Below, in pieces: positions 23,961 to 30,786 of a DNA stretch of 30,786 nucleotides; the first letter of the stretch is position 1, and each line of letters starts with the position of its first letter. The notes below the pieces were generated by a model that was not told the DNA's origin, did not search any database, and worked only from the letters and a program-made list of their open reading frames with translations. This DNA comes from Candidatus Peregrinibacteria bacterium CG_4_9_14_0_2_um_filter_41_14 (GTDB taxonomy: Bacteria > Patescibacteriota > Gracilibacteria > UBA1369 > UM-FILTER-41-14), in contig PFRW01000064.1 of NCBI GenBank assembly GCA_002788755.1, forward strand, positions 1 through 30,786, given 5' to 3'. The translations under genes were made by a program, and so were the position numbers.

Positions 23961-25208
23961 TCACCCCACCTCCTTCAACCGAATCTCTTTAAAATAAGGA
24001 TCCCTCACCTTACCGTCCAACCCCACTTCCCCAATAAAAACCTGTTGTCCGTCTAGTGGTTCCTTTTTAAAGGACGACTTAATCGCCTCCATTATCGCCA
24101 AATCACAACCCGGCTCCTTAATTTTAATGCCACCAACCACATTCACAAAAACGTCTTGCTCACCCAACTTTAGACCGTGGTATTTTTCTAATACGGCAAT
24201 TAACATATGTAACCGATTTAAATCAAAACCGGTGGCCGACCGCTTGGGATAACCAAAATAACTTTTGGAAACCAAAGCCTGCACCTCCAACACAAACGGA
24301 CGTCGCCCATCAATCGTTACCGTTAATGCTGAACCGATTACATTACCCGTGCGTTCTTTTAAAAGCTTTTGACCAGGGGATTCAACCGCCTGCAAGCCCT
24401 CACTATCCATTTGAAAAACACCCACTTCTTGCGTAGAACCAAAACGATTTTTTAAGGCGCGCAACAGTCTAATCTCCTCATAACGATCTCCCTCCAAATG
24501 CAAAACAACATCAACCAAATGCTCCATAACTTTGGGGCCGGCAATGCTACCATCTTTTGTAACATGCCCTACCAATAACACAGGCGTTTGACTTTGCTTA
24601 GCATACTGCATAAACCCCTCAGTTACCGCACGCACCTGCGGAATACTGCCGGCAAACGACCCCAAACTCTCACTATAAATTACCGAGACCGAATCGACCA
24701 CAATTAAATCCGGCTTGTTTTCAGCCAAATACCCCAAAATTGTATCCAAATCCGTTTCCATTAAAAAATCAACATTATCCAATTTATGCGAAAGCCGATC
24801 CGACCGTAACCCAATCTGCTCAACAGACTCCTCTCCAGCAACATATAAAATTGACTTAAGCTGACTTAATTCCGCCAACACTTGCAACATTAAAGTCGAT
24901 TTACCAATACCCGGCTCACCAGCTAACAAAACTAGTGACCCCGGCACCATACCACCACCTAAAACCCGATCAAATTCCTTTATACCAGTTTCCACACGAA
25001 TCATACGGGCACCATCCAAATCAGAAAGTTTACGCACAGTTATTTGCGCATTTCGCTTAATCTGCGACTCTTGTTTTTTTTGCACTGAAACATCAATCAC
25101 ATCCTCTACAAGTGTGTTCCATTCTCCGCAATCCGCACAACTACCTGACCATTTGCCATACTGTATGCCACAGTTCGAACAAACATAGATCGCTTTTAAC
25201 TTTGCCAT
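23961..25208 (-). CDS. radA: DNA repair protein RadA (Sms), C-terminally short
   Basis: RecA-like ATPase that helps branch migration and recombination intermediate processing. The N-terminal zinc finger is Cys10-Cys13...Cys24-Cys27. Walker A is GEPGIGKST at 97-105 and the RadA-specific KNRFG is at 253-257. The Lon-like C-terminal domain begins around 300 but ends at VGLDGKVRDPYFKEIRLKEVG, residue 415. Typical RadA continues about 35-45 residues with a KLGF...IVP segment, absent here. The stop is TGA, 2 bases from the end of the convergent 846-residue gene. ATPase and KNRFG parts are complete, so activity may persist. Confidence 0.95.
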   Translation of the reverse strand: MAKLKAIYVCSNCGIQYGKWSGSCADCGEWNTLVEDVIDVSVQKKQESQIKRNAQITVRKLSDLDGARMIRVETGIKEFDRVLGGGMVPGSLVLLAGEPGIGKSTLMLQVLAELSQLKSILYVAGEESVEQIGLRSDRLSHKLDNVDFLMETDLDTILGYLAENKPDLIVVDSVSVIYSESLGSFAGSIPQVRAVTEGFMQYAKQSQTPVLLVGHVTKDGSIAGPKVMEHLVDVVLHLEGDRYEEIRLLRALKNRFGSTQEVGVFQMDSEGLQAVESPGQKLLKERTGNVIGSALTVTIDGRRPFVLEVQALVSKSYFGYPKRSATGFDLNRLHMLIAVLEKYHGLKLGEQDVFVNVVGGIKIKEPGCDLAIMEAIKSSFKKEPLDGQQVFIGEVGLDGKVRDPYFKEIRLKEVG

Positions 25209-25255
25209 TTTATTTTGGTCAATTACCTAAAGATTTTTTCACACTTTCAGTCGAC

Positions 25256-25284
25256 TTGCCACAATATTTTATAAATGCTAAATT
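25256..25284 (+). promoter_or_regulatory. promoter of tRNA-Cys
   Basis: -35 TTGCCA (25256-25261), 17 bases, extended -10 TGC-TAAATT (hexamer 25279-25284). The start is expected about 10 bases before the tRNA. Confidence 0.6.
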
Positions 25285-25300
25285 TACCGAGCAAAAAAAG

Positions 25301-25375
25301 GGCGGTGTAGCCAAGTGGTAAGGCAGAGGTTTGCAAAACCTTTATTCGCGGGTTCGATTCCCGCCGCCGCCTCCA
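25301..25375 (+). tRNA. tRNA-Cys (anticodon GCA)
   Basis: Acceptor stem GGCGGTG with CGCCGCC (one U-G pair), anticodon loop TTGCAAA giving GCA, T arm GCGGGTTCGATTCCCGC, discriminator U73 as expected for tRNA-Cys, and encoded CCA. 75 nt. The DsbA-like gene starts 31 bases downstream and may share the transcript. Confidence 0.96.
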
Positions 25376-25405
25376 AATTCATACAAAAACAATAACCACC
25401 ATACC

Positions 25406-26155
25406 ATGGCAGAAACCAACAAAGGCTTAATTGCAGCCATCCTTTTTGCAACATTAGCCGTTACCGGTTCACTCGTATTTTTAGGAATTCAAATTAGCAA
25501 CAGCTCATCATTAAGTGAAACCACCCTTGCCGCCAAAATTAACGAAGGCATTCAACAATTTGTCCAAGATCAACAAGACGCCCAAAAACCAGTACTCGAA
25601 ATCGATAGCAAATTAGTAGCACCTATCAATAAAAATGATCATATCTATGGCGACAAAGATGCCCCCATCAGCCTCATCGAATATTCCGACTTCCTTTGCC
25701 CATACTGCTACCAATTTCACGACACCGCCAAACAAATTGTTGACGATTCAAACGGCCAAGTAAACTGGATTTTCCGCCATTTTCCCCTAGGCTCACACGA
25801 CCCCGAAGCCACCATGAGCGCCATCGCCAGCGAATGCATAGCCGAAGAACTAGGCGAAGAACCATTTTGGACATATTCCAAAACCCTTTTTGACAACCGT
25901 GCCAATCTCAGCCACGAAAACCTTATTGCCCTTGGAACAAACATGGGGGCCAACGAAGCCACCTTAACAAAATGCATCGACAACGAAGACCACAACGACA
26001 AAGTGCAAGCCAACATCAAAAACGGCATCGAAGTCGGTGTTAGCGGTACCCCCGGCAACATCCTAATAAACCACGAAAACAATAAAGCCATCCGCGTTTC
26101 CGGTGCTCAACCAATCGAAGCATTTAACGAAGTAATCAGTAGCCTCAAAGAATAA
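25406..26155 (+). CDS. DsbA-family thioredoxin-fold protein, membrane-anchored
   Basis: A 249-residue extracytoplasmic thiol oxidoreductase. Residues about 8-30 form an N-terminal membrane anchor and a helical linker follows. The DsbA-like domain begins near residue 72: GDKDAPISLIEYSDFLCPYC with the active-site CPYC at 98-101, then FRHFPLGSH, and a cis-proline loop VSGTPGNIL. This is the BdbD/DsbA-type family that oxidises cysteines in exported proteins. The frame is open from 25331, inside the tRNA, so the ATG at 25406 is taken as the start. Its TAA overlaps the next ATG by one base, so the membrane protein that follows is translationally coupled and may be its redox partner. Confidence 0.92.
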   Translation: MAETNKGLIAAILFATLAVTGSLVFLGIQISNSSSLSETTLAAKINEGIQQFVQDQQDAQKPVLEIDSKLVAPINKNDHIYGDKDAPISLIEYSDFLCPYCYQFHDTAKQIVDDSNGQVNWIFRHFPLGSHDPEATMSAIASECIAEELGEEPFWTYSKTLFDNRANLSHENLIALGTNMGANEATLTKCIDNEDHNDKVQANIKNGIEVGVSGTPGNILINHENNKAIRVSGAQPIEAFNEVISSLKE

Positions 26156-26637
26156 TGGCCTTACCACTCCTTACCAATCTTAAAGACGCCAAGTACGGTC
26201 TCACCGCGTTTGGCGTCGCCTTCATTATATTCGACATTAGTTTTTACCTAATGCTGACCCTACCGGGCACCCGCAACAATGCCTGTGTAGACGGTGCCAA
26301 CCTCACCATCACAAACCTCATTTTTGCTTTACTAGTAAGCATCTTAATGAGCATTTTAGTTGCCGGTTTTATCCGTCTTTATGCGCAAAAACAAGTAGAA
26401 AACAAAGCCGCCCTAGCCTCCTTATCCGGCCTTGGCCTAATTATTGGTAGCTTCACCCTTTTTTGCGGCATTTGTACTATCCCACTACTATCCGTTTTTG
26501 GCCTCGCCTTCATCGCCAACCTTTTCACCGACTACAATATCGCCTTTAAAACAATCAGCATCATTTTAATGCTAATAACAACCTACTTACTTAACCAACA
26601 ACTGGCCAATAAGTGTAGTTTTTTATGTAAGCTATAA
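26155..26637 (+). CDS. four-helix membrane protein with CGIC motif, possible DsbA partner
   Basis: A 160-residue integral membrane protein, not assigned to a family. Four hydrophobic segments lie at about 15-36, 50-74, 90-122 and 127-147. Helix 3 contains CGIC (104-107) followed by TIPLL. A lone Cys44 sits in the loop after helix 1 and two more cysteines (154, 158) are in the tail. A CxxC in a four-helix bundle next to a DsbA-like gene recalls DsbB/VKOR enzymes, which reoxidise DsbA with quinone, but the classic loop cysteine pair is not present, so it is at best an analogue. One-base overlap with the DsbA-like gene indicates an operon. The function is inference. Confidence 0.75.
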   Translation: MALPLLTNLKDAKYGLTAFGVAFIIFDISFYLMLTLPGTRNNACVDGANLTITNLIFALLVSILMSILVAGFIRLYAQKQVENKAALASLSGLGLIIGSFTLFCGICTIPLLSVFGLAFIANLFTDYNIAFKTISIILMLITTYLLNQQLANKCSFLCKL

Positions 26638-26643
26638 CCAATA

Positions 26644-26730
26644 TGGTGCCGAGGATGGGAATCGAACCCATACTCACTTGCGTGAACGGGATTTTAAGTC
26701 CCGCGCGTCTACCAATTCCGCCACCTCGGC
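26644..26730 (-). tRNA. tRNA-Leu (anticodon UAA)
   Basis: Minus strand, 87 nt with encoded CCA. The acceptor is GCCGAGG with CCTCGGC, followed by the class II D arm TGGCGGAATTGGTAGACGCG. The anticodon loop CTTAAAA gives UAA, the long variable arm is GTTCACGCAAGTGAGTATG-like, and the T arm is GGGTTCGATTCCC. Discriminator is A. It is convergent with the membrane protein gene, 6 bases away. Confidence 0.96.
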
Positions 26731-26758
26731 AATAAAAAAGAAGGAAGAATGCCTTCAA

Positions 26759-26787
26759 CTTATAACAAGAAGATGCCATATTAACAA
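26759..26787 (-). promoter_or_regulatory. promoter of tRNA-Leu
   Basis: Minus strand: -35 TTGTTA (26787-26782), 17 bases, -10 TATAAG (26764-26759). Start expected about 22 bases before the tRNA. Confidence 0.55.
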
Positions 26788-26807
26788 TAGAATTTCCTAA
26801 AATTTCT

Positions 26808-27458
26808 ATGGATATTATTATCGAATATAAAGACAAAAAAAACTCATCCGCCACCCTTCGCAATGGCACCTTAATTTTGCGAATCAGCAGCCGCATCAGC
26901 AAAGCCAATCAACAACTACACATTGCCAGCCTCACAAAACGCTTCCAACACCATCAAGAGCAGCATAAAGCCGCGCCCTTAATCCACAACGAATCCTACA
27001 ATTTTTACGGCCTCAAAACCCTCACCCTCAAAATCGAAGAATCAGCATCCAGCCGTACCAGCATTAAAATCGACGCACACCAACTCATTATCAAAAAAGC
27101 ACACTCCCAAACCGATTCGGATTTAAGAGCCAAAATCGCAAAAAAAATCACCAACCACCTCGAAAACGACCTAATTCACTACGTATACGCAATCAGCGAG
27201 GCCACCCTCAACCACGACCCCGAAGATGTCTATTTCAAAAACCTCAAATCACGATGGGGCCACTGCCACTATCACTACGAAAGCATCACCTTATCCACAA
27301 AACTGGCATGGGTCCCCAAATCCCATTTTAACTACGTCATTATCCACGAACTCTGCCACCTAATTCACCCCAACCATTCCGCCAAATATTGGCAACTGGT
27401 CAAAACATACTGCCCAAACTACCTCAAACTACGTAAAGAATTAGTTAAGTGGCAATAA
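26808..27458 (+). CDS. YgjP-like metallopeptidase (DUF45, M48-related)
   Basis: A 216-residue zinc metallopeptidase-like protein. The C-terminal half carries the family signature: LKSRWGHCHYHYESITLS, then KSHFNYVIIHELCHLIHPNHSAKYWQLV with the HExxH motif as HELCH and the third ligand His in PNHS. The N-terminal half is less conserved, with a strand-rich start. No membrane helix. Family members are often encoded near restriction or conjugation genes but their substrates are not known. It ends 18 bases inside the convergent 83-residue gene and appears to be transcribed alone. Confidence 0.92.
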   Translation: MDIIIEYKDKKNSSATLRNGTLILRISSRISKANQQLHIASLTKRFQHHQEQHKAAPLIHNESYNFYGLKTLTLKIEESASSRTSIKIDAHQLIIKKAHSQTDSDLRAKIAKKITNHLENDLIHYVYAISEATLNHDPEDVYFKNLKSRWGHCHYHYESITLSTKLAWVPKSHFNYVIIHELCHLIHPNHSAKYWQLVKTYCPNYLKLRKELVKWQ

Positions 27459-27692
27459 CTTTGCGCTATATTCAGGCTCATCAGCCAATAAATGAAGTTC
27501 ATACCATAATAAATCATCACGCTCTGGACATTTACGAACAGTAGCTACCGCCCAACGCCCATCACATTTACCAATCACTTCAACAATTCTCCCCAAAACT
27601 CCGGTCCTAATTTCAATAACAGCACCCAATAAAGCACAAAGCTCATCCGCTTCCCTTGGCAAAAAATTTCTTCTCTCCAAAAAACCTCGCAT
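27441..27692 (-). CDS. hypothetical protein, 83 residues
   Basis: I do not recognise this protein. The middle segment GRIVEVIGKCDGRWAVATVRKC alternates hydrophobic and charged residues like a small beta barrel (SH3/KOW-like), and the end LLWYELHLLADEPEYSAKLL is aromatic and acidic. It could be a small nucleic-acid or protein-binding barrel, but no firm motif is seen. A near-consensus promoter directly upstream (27742-27714) makes it likely to be expressed. Its end overlaps the convergent metallopeptidase gene by 18 bases. Confidence 0.65.
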   Translation of the reverse strand: MRGFLERRNFLPREADELCALLGAVIEIRTGVLGRIVEVIGKCDGRWAVATVRKCPERDDLLWYELHLLADEPEYSAKLLPLN

Positions 27693-27713
27693 ATCTAATT
27701 TACAGAAGTTCCA

Positions 27714-27742
27714 ATACTACGACAGCTTTATGCTTGTGTCAA
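27714..27742 (-). promoter_or_regulatory. promoter of the 83-residue gene
   Basis: Minus strand: consensus -35 TTGACA (27742-27737), 17 bases, -10 TAGTAT (27719-27714). Start about 15 bases before the ATG. The -35 begins right after the stop of the lipoprotein gene. Confidence 0.7.
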
Positions 27743-28309
27743 CTACCGAATCCTAAATGAACTCACCGCCTCCAACAACCTTGTCGCCAACACCGGATCA
27801 CCATTAGGATCATGCGCACCGGTTACAACATAGCCAGTATTACCTTTGGTTCGATAAGTTTGAAAATACTCAATTAAATTATCTTCCGGTCGTAATTTAC
27901 CTCTAAATTGAATCAAAAACGTTGAATCAGTTTCACCAATCGCCAACTCCTGCCGATCAATTACTTCGTAGTTTAATAAAGTTTTTTCATTCTGATCAAT
28001 AATGCCCTGCGCAAAATCTTTTACCAAAACCCCATCAGAAATTTGCTGCACAGCCACAGTTGCCGTCGATGTAAAAAATATCTCTTTCACATTACTAATA
28101 AAAGCCACATCCGTTGATTTCTCAATATTACTGGTAAAATCCCGCTTCACCTTCCACCCAATCGGATACTGAATTTGATAATTGGCAACCGCATAAGTAT
28201 CGTAAGAAGATGCCGGTAAATCCGTTTGAGTAACCTGTGTCGAACCACCACTACAGCCAAACGTAAACAAAGAAGTCAAGAACAATCCGATTATCAAAAA
28301 TTTTCGCAT
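27743..28309 (-). CDS. lipoprotein, PsbP/DUF1795-like
   Basis: A 188-residue exported lipoprotein. The N-terminus is a lipoprotein signal, KFLIIGLFLTSLFTFGC, with the lipobox TFGC and Cys19 as the acylated residue, followed by a Gly/Ser/Thr linker. The mature part reads like the PsbP/Mog1-type fold seen in many small bacterial lipoproteins: VANYQIQYPIGWKVKRDF near its start, a middle with SDGVLVKDFAQGII, and a final VTGAHDPNGDPVLATRLLEAVSSFRI (in the family, a helix after the last strand). Exact role unknown. It has an upstream promoter that overlaps the divergent promoter of the next gene. Confidence 0.85.
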   Translation of the reverse strand: MRKFLIIGLFLTSLFTFGCSGGSTQVTQTDLPASSYDTYAVANYQIQYPIGWKVKRDFTSNIEKSTDVAFISNVKEIFFTSTATVAVQQISDGVLVKDFAQGIIDQNEKTLLNYEVIDRQELAIGETDSTFLIQFRGKLRPEDNLIEYFQTYRTKGNTGYVVTGAHDPNGDPVLATRLLEAVSSFRIR

Positions 28310-28344
28310 ATTTTTTTATTAGTAAATCTAAACTCTCACACTCC

Positions 28345-28373
28345 ATATTAACAAATATATTCAATATGTTAAA
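28345..28373 (-). promoter_or_regulatory. promoter of the lipoprotein gene
   Basis: Minus strand: -35 TTTAAC (28373-28368), 17 bases, -10 TAATAT (28350-28345). It overlaps the plus-strand promoter at 28348-28375 almost base for base. Confidence 0.45.
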
Positions 28374-28375
28374 AT
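28348..28375 (+). promoter_or_regulatory. promoter of the MEMO/LigB-like gene
   Basis: -35 TTAACA (28348-28353), 16 bases, extended -10 TGT-TAAAAT (hexamer 28370-28375). It starts transcription about 24 bases before the ATG at 28406. Confidence 0.5.
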
Positions 28376-28405
28376 TAAAATCAAGATTACAACTAATTAC
28401 TTTTC

Positions 28406-29209
28406 ATGCCCCAATTCCACGGCATCATTGCACCACATCCACTAAGCATTTTACCCCATGAAGCCAACCGTACCATTATTGGCGAATACGAAGATCTCAT
28501 CAAAAACTACCTCAAACTCACAAAAAAAGTAGGGGAGTGGCAACCAGATACAATTATTATCATCAGCCCCCGCGGCACCTGCTACCTAGAAGGCATCACC
28601 ATCCACAATCCCACAACTAACCAATTCATCGCCAAACTTGCCGAGATCAAACAATCCGACCTCACTTTCGAAAGCGATAAAAACCTCATCCACAGCCTCC
28701 TCAAACATTGCCAAGAAAACGGTCTCACCGTAATCGAAACCGATAACGAAACTCTAGACCCAGGCGCCATTGTACCCTTGTTTTATCAAACAAAAGGCTT
28801 AAAAAAAACACCGGACCTAGTTTACCTTAACATGGGCCACATCCGTCCAGAAAAACATTTCCAATTTGGCCAAATTCTCAACCAACTAGCGCATACATCT
28901 AACAAAAAAGTGTTATTTATTGCTGCCGCCGACCTTTCGCACAAACTCACCAAAGCCAGCCCCGGTGGTTACAGTAAACTCGGCAAAGCCTTTGATAAAG
29001 AAATTCGTGAAGACTTAAATCAGCAAAATTACGAACGGATCACCCTATATGACAGTTTTGACATGGATGAAGCCGGCGAAGCCGGCGTACGCCCAATCTG
29101 CGCCATGTTAGGTTTCCTTCAAAATCAACCTCACCACTTACAAGAACACAACTACAGCGCCCCCGAAGGTGTCGGCTACTTATTAAGCTCTACTTTTACC
29201 CTCCGGTAA
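28406..29209 (+). CDS. MEMO/LigB-type (class III extradiol dioxygenase-like) protein with degenerate metal site
   Basis: A 267-residue protein of the class III extradiol dioxygenase-like fold, as in the LigB-like half of AmmeMemoRadiSam proteins. The order of motifs is plain: APHPLSILP with His11, TIIIISPRGT, TLDPGAIVPLFY, NMGHIRP, FIAAADLSHKL with His179, GGYSKLGKAFDKEI and a final APEGVGYLL. In the family the second and third motifs read SPHS/G and LDHG; here the histidines are Arg56 and Pro119. The final motif normally has YEGP, and here reads YSAP. So at least two, and perhaps three, metal or catalytic residues are missing, and it may be a binding protein rather than an enzyme. No radical-SAM partner or AMMECR1 is nearby. 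Confidence 0.85.
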   Translation: MPQFHGIIAPHPLSILPHEANRTIIGEYEDLIKNYLKLTKKVGEWQPDTIIIISPRGTCYLEGITIHNPTTNQFIAKLAEIKQSDLTFESDKNLIHSLLKHCQENGLTVIETDNETLDPGAIVPLFYQTKGLKKTPDLVYLNMGHIRPEKHFQFGQILNQLAHTSNKKVLFIAAADLSHKLTKASPGGYSKLGKAFDKEIREDLNQQNYERITLYDSFDMDEAGEAGVRPICAMLGFLQNQPHHLQEHNYSAPEGVGYLLSSTFTLR

Positions 29210-29723
29210 GTAAAGTCTGTACAAGTTGAATAATAATCCAAGCCATTGAGGTCAACGCCAACCCAACAACTGCATATATAATTGTCTTTTTTGCCTCCTC
29301 TTTGCCATCCGTAAGACCACTAAAGGTATATTTATATCCACCAATAATCACAAATAACATTGCCACAACACCGGCAGCAACAGCTCCCAAAGACAAAAAG
29401 AAGGTCAAAAAGTACTTAACATAAGCCATCTTTATCCGTCCTGTTTTAATACTACACGCCAACACATCATTTCTAGTAAAAAAATCTTGCCCCTGACCAA
29501 TCTCCGCCCCAAATTCCGCTAAAGTTTCTCCCATATTTTCATTATTCTTAAAAAAATAACGATCCTCAAAATCGTCCAAAAACAAACTACAAGCCCTTTC
29601 CGTAGGAAACTTAACCGTATCTAAATTTGGCAACAAACTATAAGTTTGTGCTTGGGCTACGGTAGTAGTGCTAAAATATAGCAGTCCAACTCCTAAGAAA
29701 AATAATCGCTTCCAAAAGTTCAT
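29196..29723 (-). CDS. pilin-like (Mbov_0395/TrbC-like) membrane protein with signal peptide
   Basis: A 175-residue exported membrane protein common in CPR genomes. Residues 1-25 form a signal peptide (cleavage likely after VAQAQ). The middle is acidic with two cysteines (44 and 90). The C-terminal half has two helices, about 100-127 and 148-171, joined by GGYKYTFSGLTDGKEEAKKTIIYA, a signature of VirB2/TrbC-type pilin-like proteins of type IV secretion/conjugation. No VirB4 or other secretion genes are in the window, so it stands alone. A -10 TATACT lies at 29750-29745. The 3' end overlaps the convergent gene by 14 bases. Confidence 0.82.
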   Translation of the reverse strand: MNFWKRLFFLGVGLLYFSTTTVAQAQTYSLLPNLDTVKFPTERACSLFLDDFEDRYFFKNNENMGETLAEFGAEIGQGQDFFTRNDVLACSIKTGRIKMAYVKYFLTFFLSLGAVAAGVVAMLFVIIGGYKYTFSGLTDGKEEAKKTIIYAVVGLALTSMAWIIIQLVQTLLTGG

Positions 29724-29770
29724 AATTGTTTAACAAATCCTTACAGTATACAGGATTTTTTAAACAAAAG

Positions 29771-30400
29771 CTAGCTCTCAAATAACACCCTTCCTAGCCG
29801 CACCATTGTTGCCCCCGCCGCAATCGCAACTTCATAATCTTCACTCATCCCCATGGATAAATAGGGGAGCGGGGCTTCCGCAAAATAACGCTTATTAATC
29901 TGATCAAATAAGTTTTTAAACTCGGCAAAATAAATGGCCCGCTGTTGCATTTCCACCTGAGCCCCAATTGTCATCAACCCTACCAAACGCACATTTTTTA
30001 AACCTGCCTGAAGATATTGCTCCACAATTTTAGCTACTTCTAACGGAGCCAATCCCTCTTTTGCATCATCTTTAGCAATATTTACTTGCAACATTACCGC
30101 AATTTTTTTATCAAAACTTAAAGCGACTTCGTTAATCTTTTCAAGCAACGCAAAACTATCTACCGATTGGATCACATCCACTAATGGCACCACTTTGCGC
30201 ACCTTATTACTTTGTAAATGCCCAATAAAATGCTTCTGATAATTCTTAAATTGCTCAAATTTTGCCACACAATCCGGCCACCGGTTTTCAGCAATAGCCT
30301 TGATTTTTGGGTATTTTTCCAGTAGAAATGCTACTTCATCTATTGTTTTACCTTTAGTCACGGCACAAATTTCAACATTTAAAGGAATGGTTGCTAACAT
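29771..30400 (-). CDS. yggS: YggS/PROSC family PLP homeostasis protein
   Basis: A PLP-binding TIM-barrel protein that keeps free PLP in balance; no catalytic activity is known for the family. The PLP lysine is Lys16 in ICAVTKGK. ENRWPD, HFIGHLQSNKVRKV, VDVIQSVDSF, GLMTIG, LSMGMSEDYEVAIAAGATMVRLG are all family motifs. At 209 residues it is slightly shorter than E. coli YggS (234). It is divergent from der. Confidence 0.95.
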   Translation of the reverse strand: MLATIPLNVEICAVTKGKTIDEVAFLLEKYPKIKAIAENRWPDCVAKFEQFKNYQKHFIGHLQSNKVRKVVPLVDVIQSVDSFALLEKINEVALSFDKKIAVMLQVNIAKDDAKEGLAPLEVAKIVEQYLQAGLKNVRLVGLMTIGAQVEMQQRAIYFAEFKNLFDQINKRYFAEAPLPYLSMGMSEDYEVAIAAGATMVRLGRVLFES

Positions 30401-30464
30401 AAAAGCTTCTCAAATAGGATAAACATCTATAGAATACACTCTAGCAAGTAATACACAAAAGCAA

Positions 30465-30786
30465 ATGTTGCCCGTAATCGCCTTAATTGGCCGCCCCAAT
30501 ACCGGTAAATCCACTTTGTTCAATCGGATCATTGGTAAAAAACATGCCATTATCGCCAACGAGGCAGGCACAACGCGTGACCGTGTTTACATGCACACCA
30601 ACATCGGCAAAAACCGCGTTATTTTAGTCGATACCGGTGGTCTCAGTTTTAACGACGAAATCGATTTTGAAACCGAAATTAAAGCACAAACCAAACTTGC
30701 AATTGCCGAAGCAGACCTAATTTTATTTGTAACAGACAGCAGCCAACCCTTAACCGCATCCGACCAAGAAGCCGCAATACTGCTAC
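30465..30786 (+). CDS. der: GTPase Der (EngA), N-terminal part (runs off window)
   Basis: Essential double-GTPase of 50S ribosome assembly. The visible 107 codons cover the first G domain: P-loop GRPNTGKST (9-17), switch region AGTTRDR, and the DTGG of G3 preceded by ILV. NTGKST has Thr where most Der proteins have Val. The ATG at 30465 fits the family N-terminus; no Shine-Dalgarno is seen. The remainder, including the second G domain and KH-like domain, lies beyond the window. Confidence 0.95.
   Translation, partial: MLPVIALIGRPNTGKSTLFNRIIGKKHAIIANEAGTTRDRVYMHTNIGKNRVILVDTGGLSFNDEIDFETEIKAQTKLAIAEADLILFVTDSSQPLTASDQEAAILL

Noticed and set aside
25331..25405. DsbA-like start inside the tRNA-Cys gene
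   Set aside because: The bases fold into the tRNA; the ATG at 25406 leads directly to a normal membrane anchor.
26733..26757. Hairpin GAAGG...CCTTC followed by a T-run on the minus strand, like a terminator
   Set aside because: It lies between the tRNA-Leu promoter and the tRNA itself, so it would end the transcript before the tRNA, and no minus-strand gene ends there.
1..30786. CRISPR array, rRNA gene, insertion sequence or recoded UGA
   Set aside because: No regularly spaced repeats, rRNA-like sequence, transposase or inverted-repeat pair was found; TGA ends aroB and radA, so it is a stop.

Overview
The window looks like a compact chromosome segment of a Candidate Phyla Radiation (Patescibacteria) bacterium, possibly a Peregrinibacteria relative. 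This rests on dense packing with overlapping genes, few Shine-Dalgarno sequences, shortened versions of many proteins, a pilin-like CPR membrane protein and an orphan membrane-anchored peptide-binding protein. TGA acts as a real stop (aroB, radA), so it is not the UGA=Gly code of Gracilibacteria/Absconditabacteria. The presence of ribosomal protein L9 argues against CPR groups that lost it. Phylum placement is inference.

Layout. 1-1263: the start of a XylR_N-type sensor (partial), tRNA-Met(CAU) and Mn-type superoxide dismutase. 1256-9657: a long minus-strand gene train reading HMG-CoA reductase, HMG-CoA synthase, thiolase, DUF35 OB-fold protein, isopentenyl phosphate kinase, yggT, cysS, secG, a peptide-binding protein, rplI and ruvX, with 4-base overlaps or gaps of a few bases. 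9670-10338: a 41-residue gene remnant and an orphan 155-residue gene. 10435-14229: a second minus-strand operon of type 2 IPP isomerase, rmuC, mevalonate kinase and a mevalonate (di)phosphate decarboxylase. 14398-20442: a tiny helix-hairpin-helix protein, shikimate kinase, then aroB-aroA-unknown-MFS-nadA on the minus strand. 20596-25208: tatD, a large unknown 846-residue protein and a C-terminally short radA. 25301-30786: tRNA-Cys, a DsbA-like thioredoxin with a four-helix cysteine membrane protein, tRNA-Leu, a YgjP-type metallopeptidase, a lipoprotein, a degenerate MEMO/LigB-like protein, a pilin-like protein, yggS and the start of der.

The most striking content is an apparently complete mevalonate route from acetyl-CoA to IPP/DMAPP in about 8.5 kb. 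Its upper part is of archaeal type (SCP2-like thiolase + archaeal HMG-CoA synthase + DUF35 linker, order preserved). Its lower part has isopentenyl phosphate kinase and one decarboxylase but no phosphomevalonate kinase, which fits the alternative (mevalonate phosphate decarboxylase + IPK) pathway. The DUF35 subunit has lost its zinc ribbon and the HMG-CoA synthase is much shortened, so this may be a miniaturised form of the archaeal thiolase/HMGCS complex.

The second point of interest is the 846-residue protein. It has A/T-ending codon use unlike neighbouring plus-strand genes, a perfect inverted repeat just before its start, and its 3' end lies 2 bases from the 3' end of a radA that lacks the usual C-terminus. 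I do not recognise its function.
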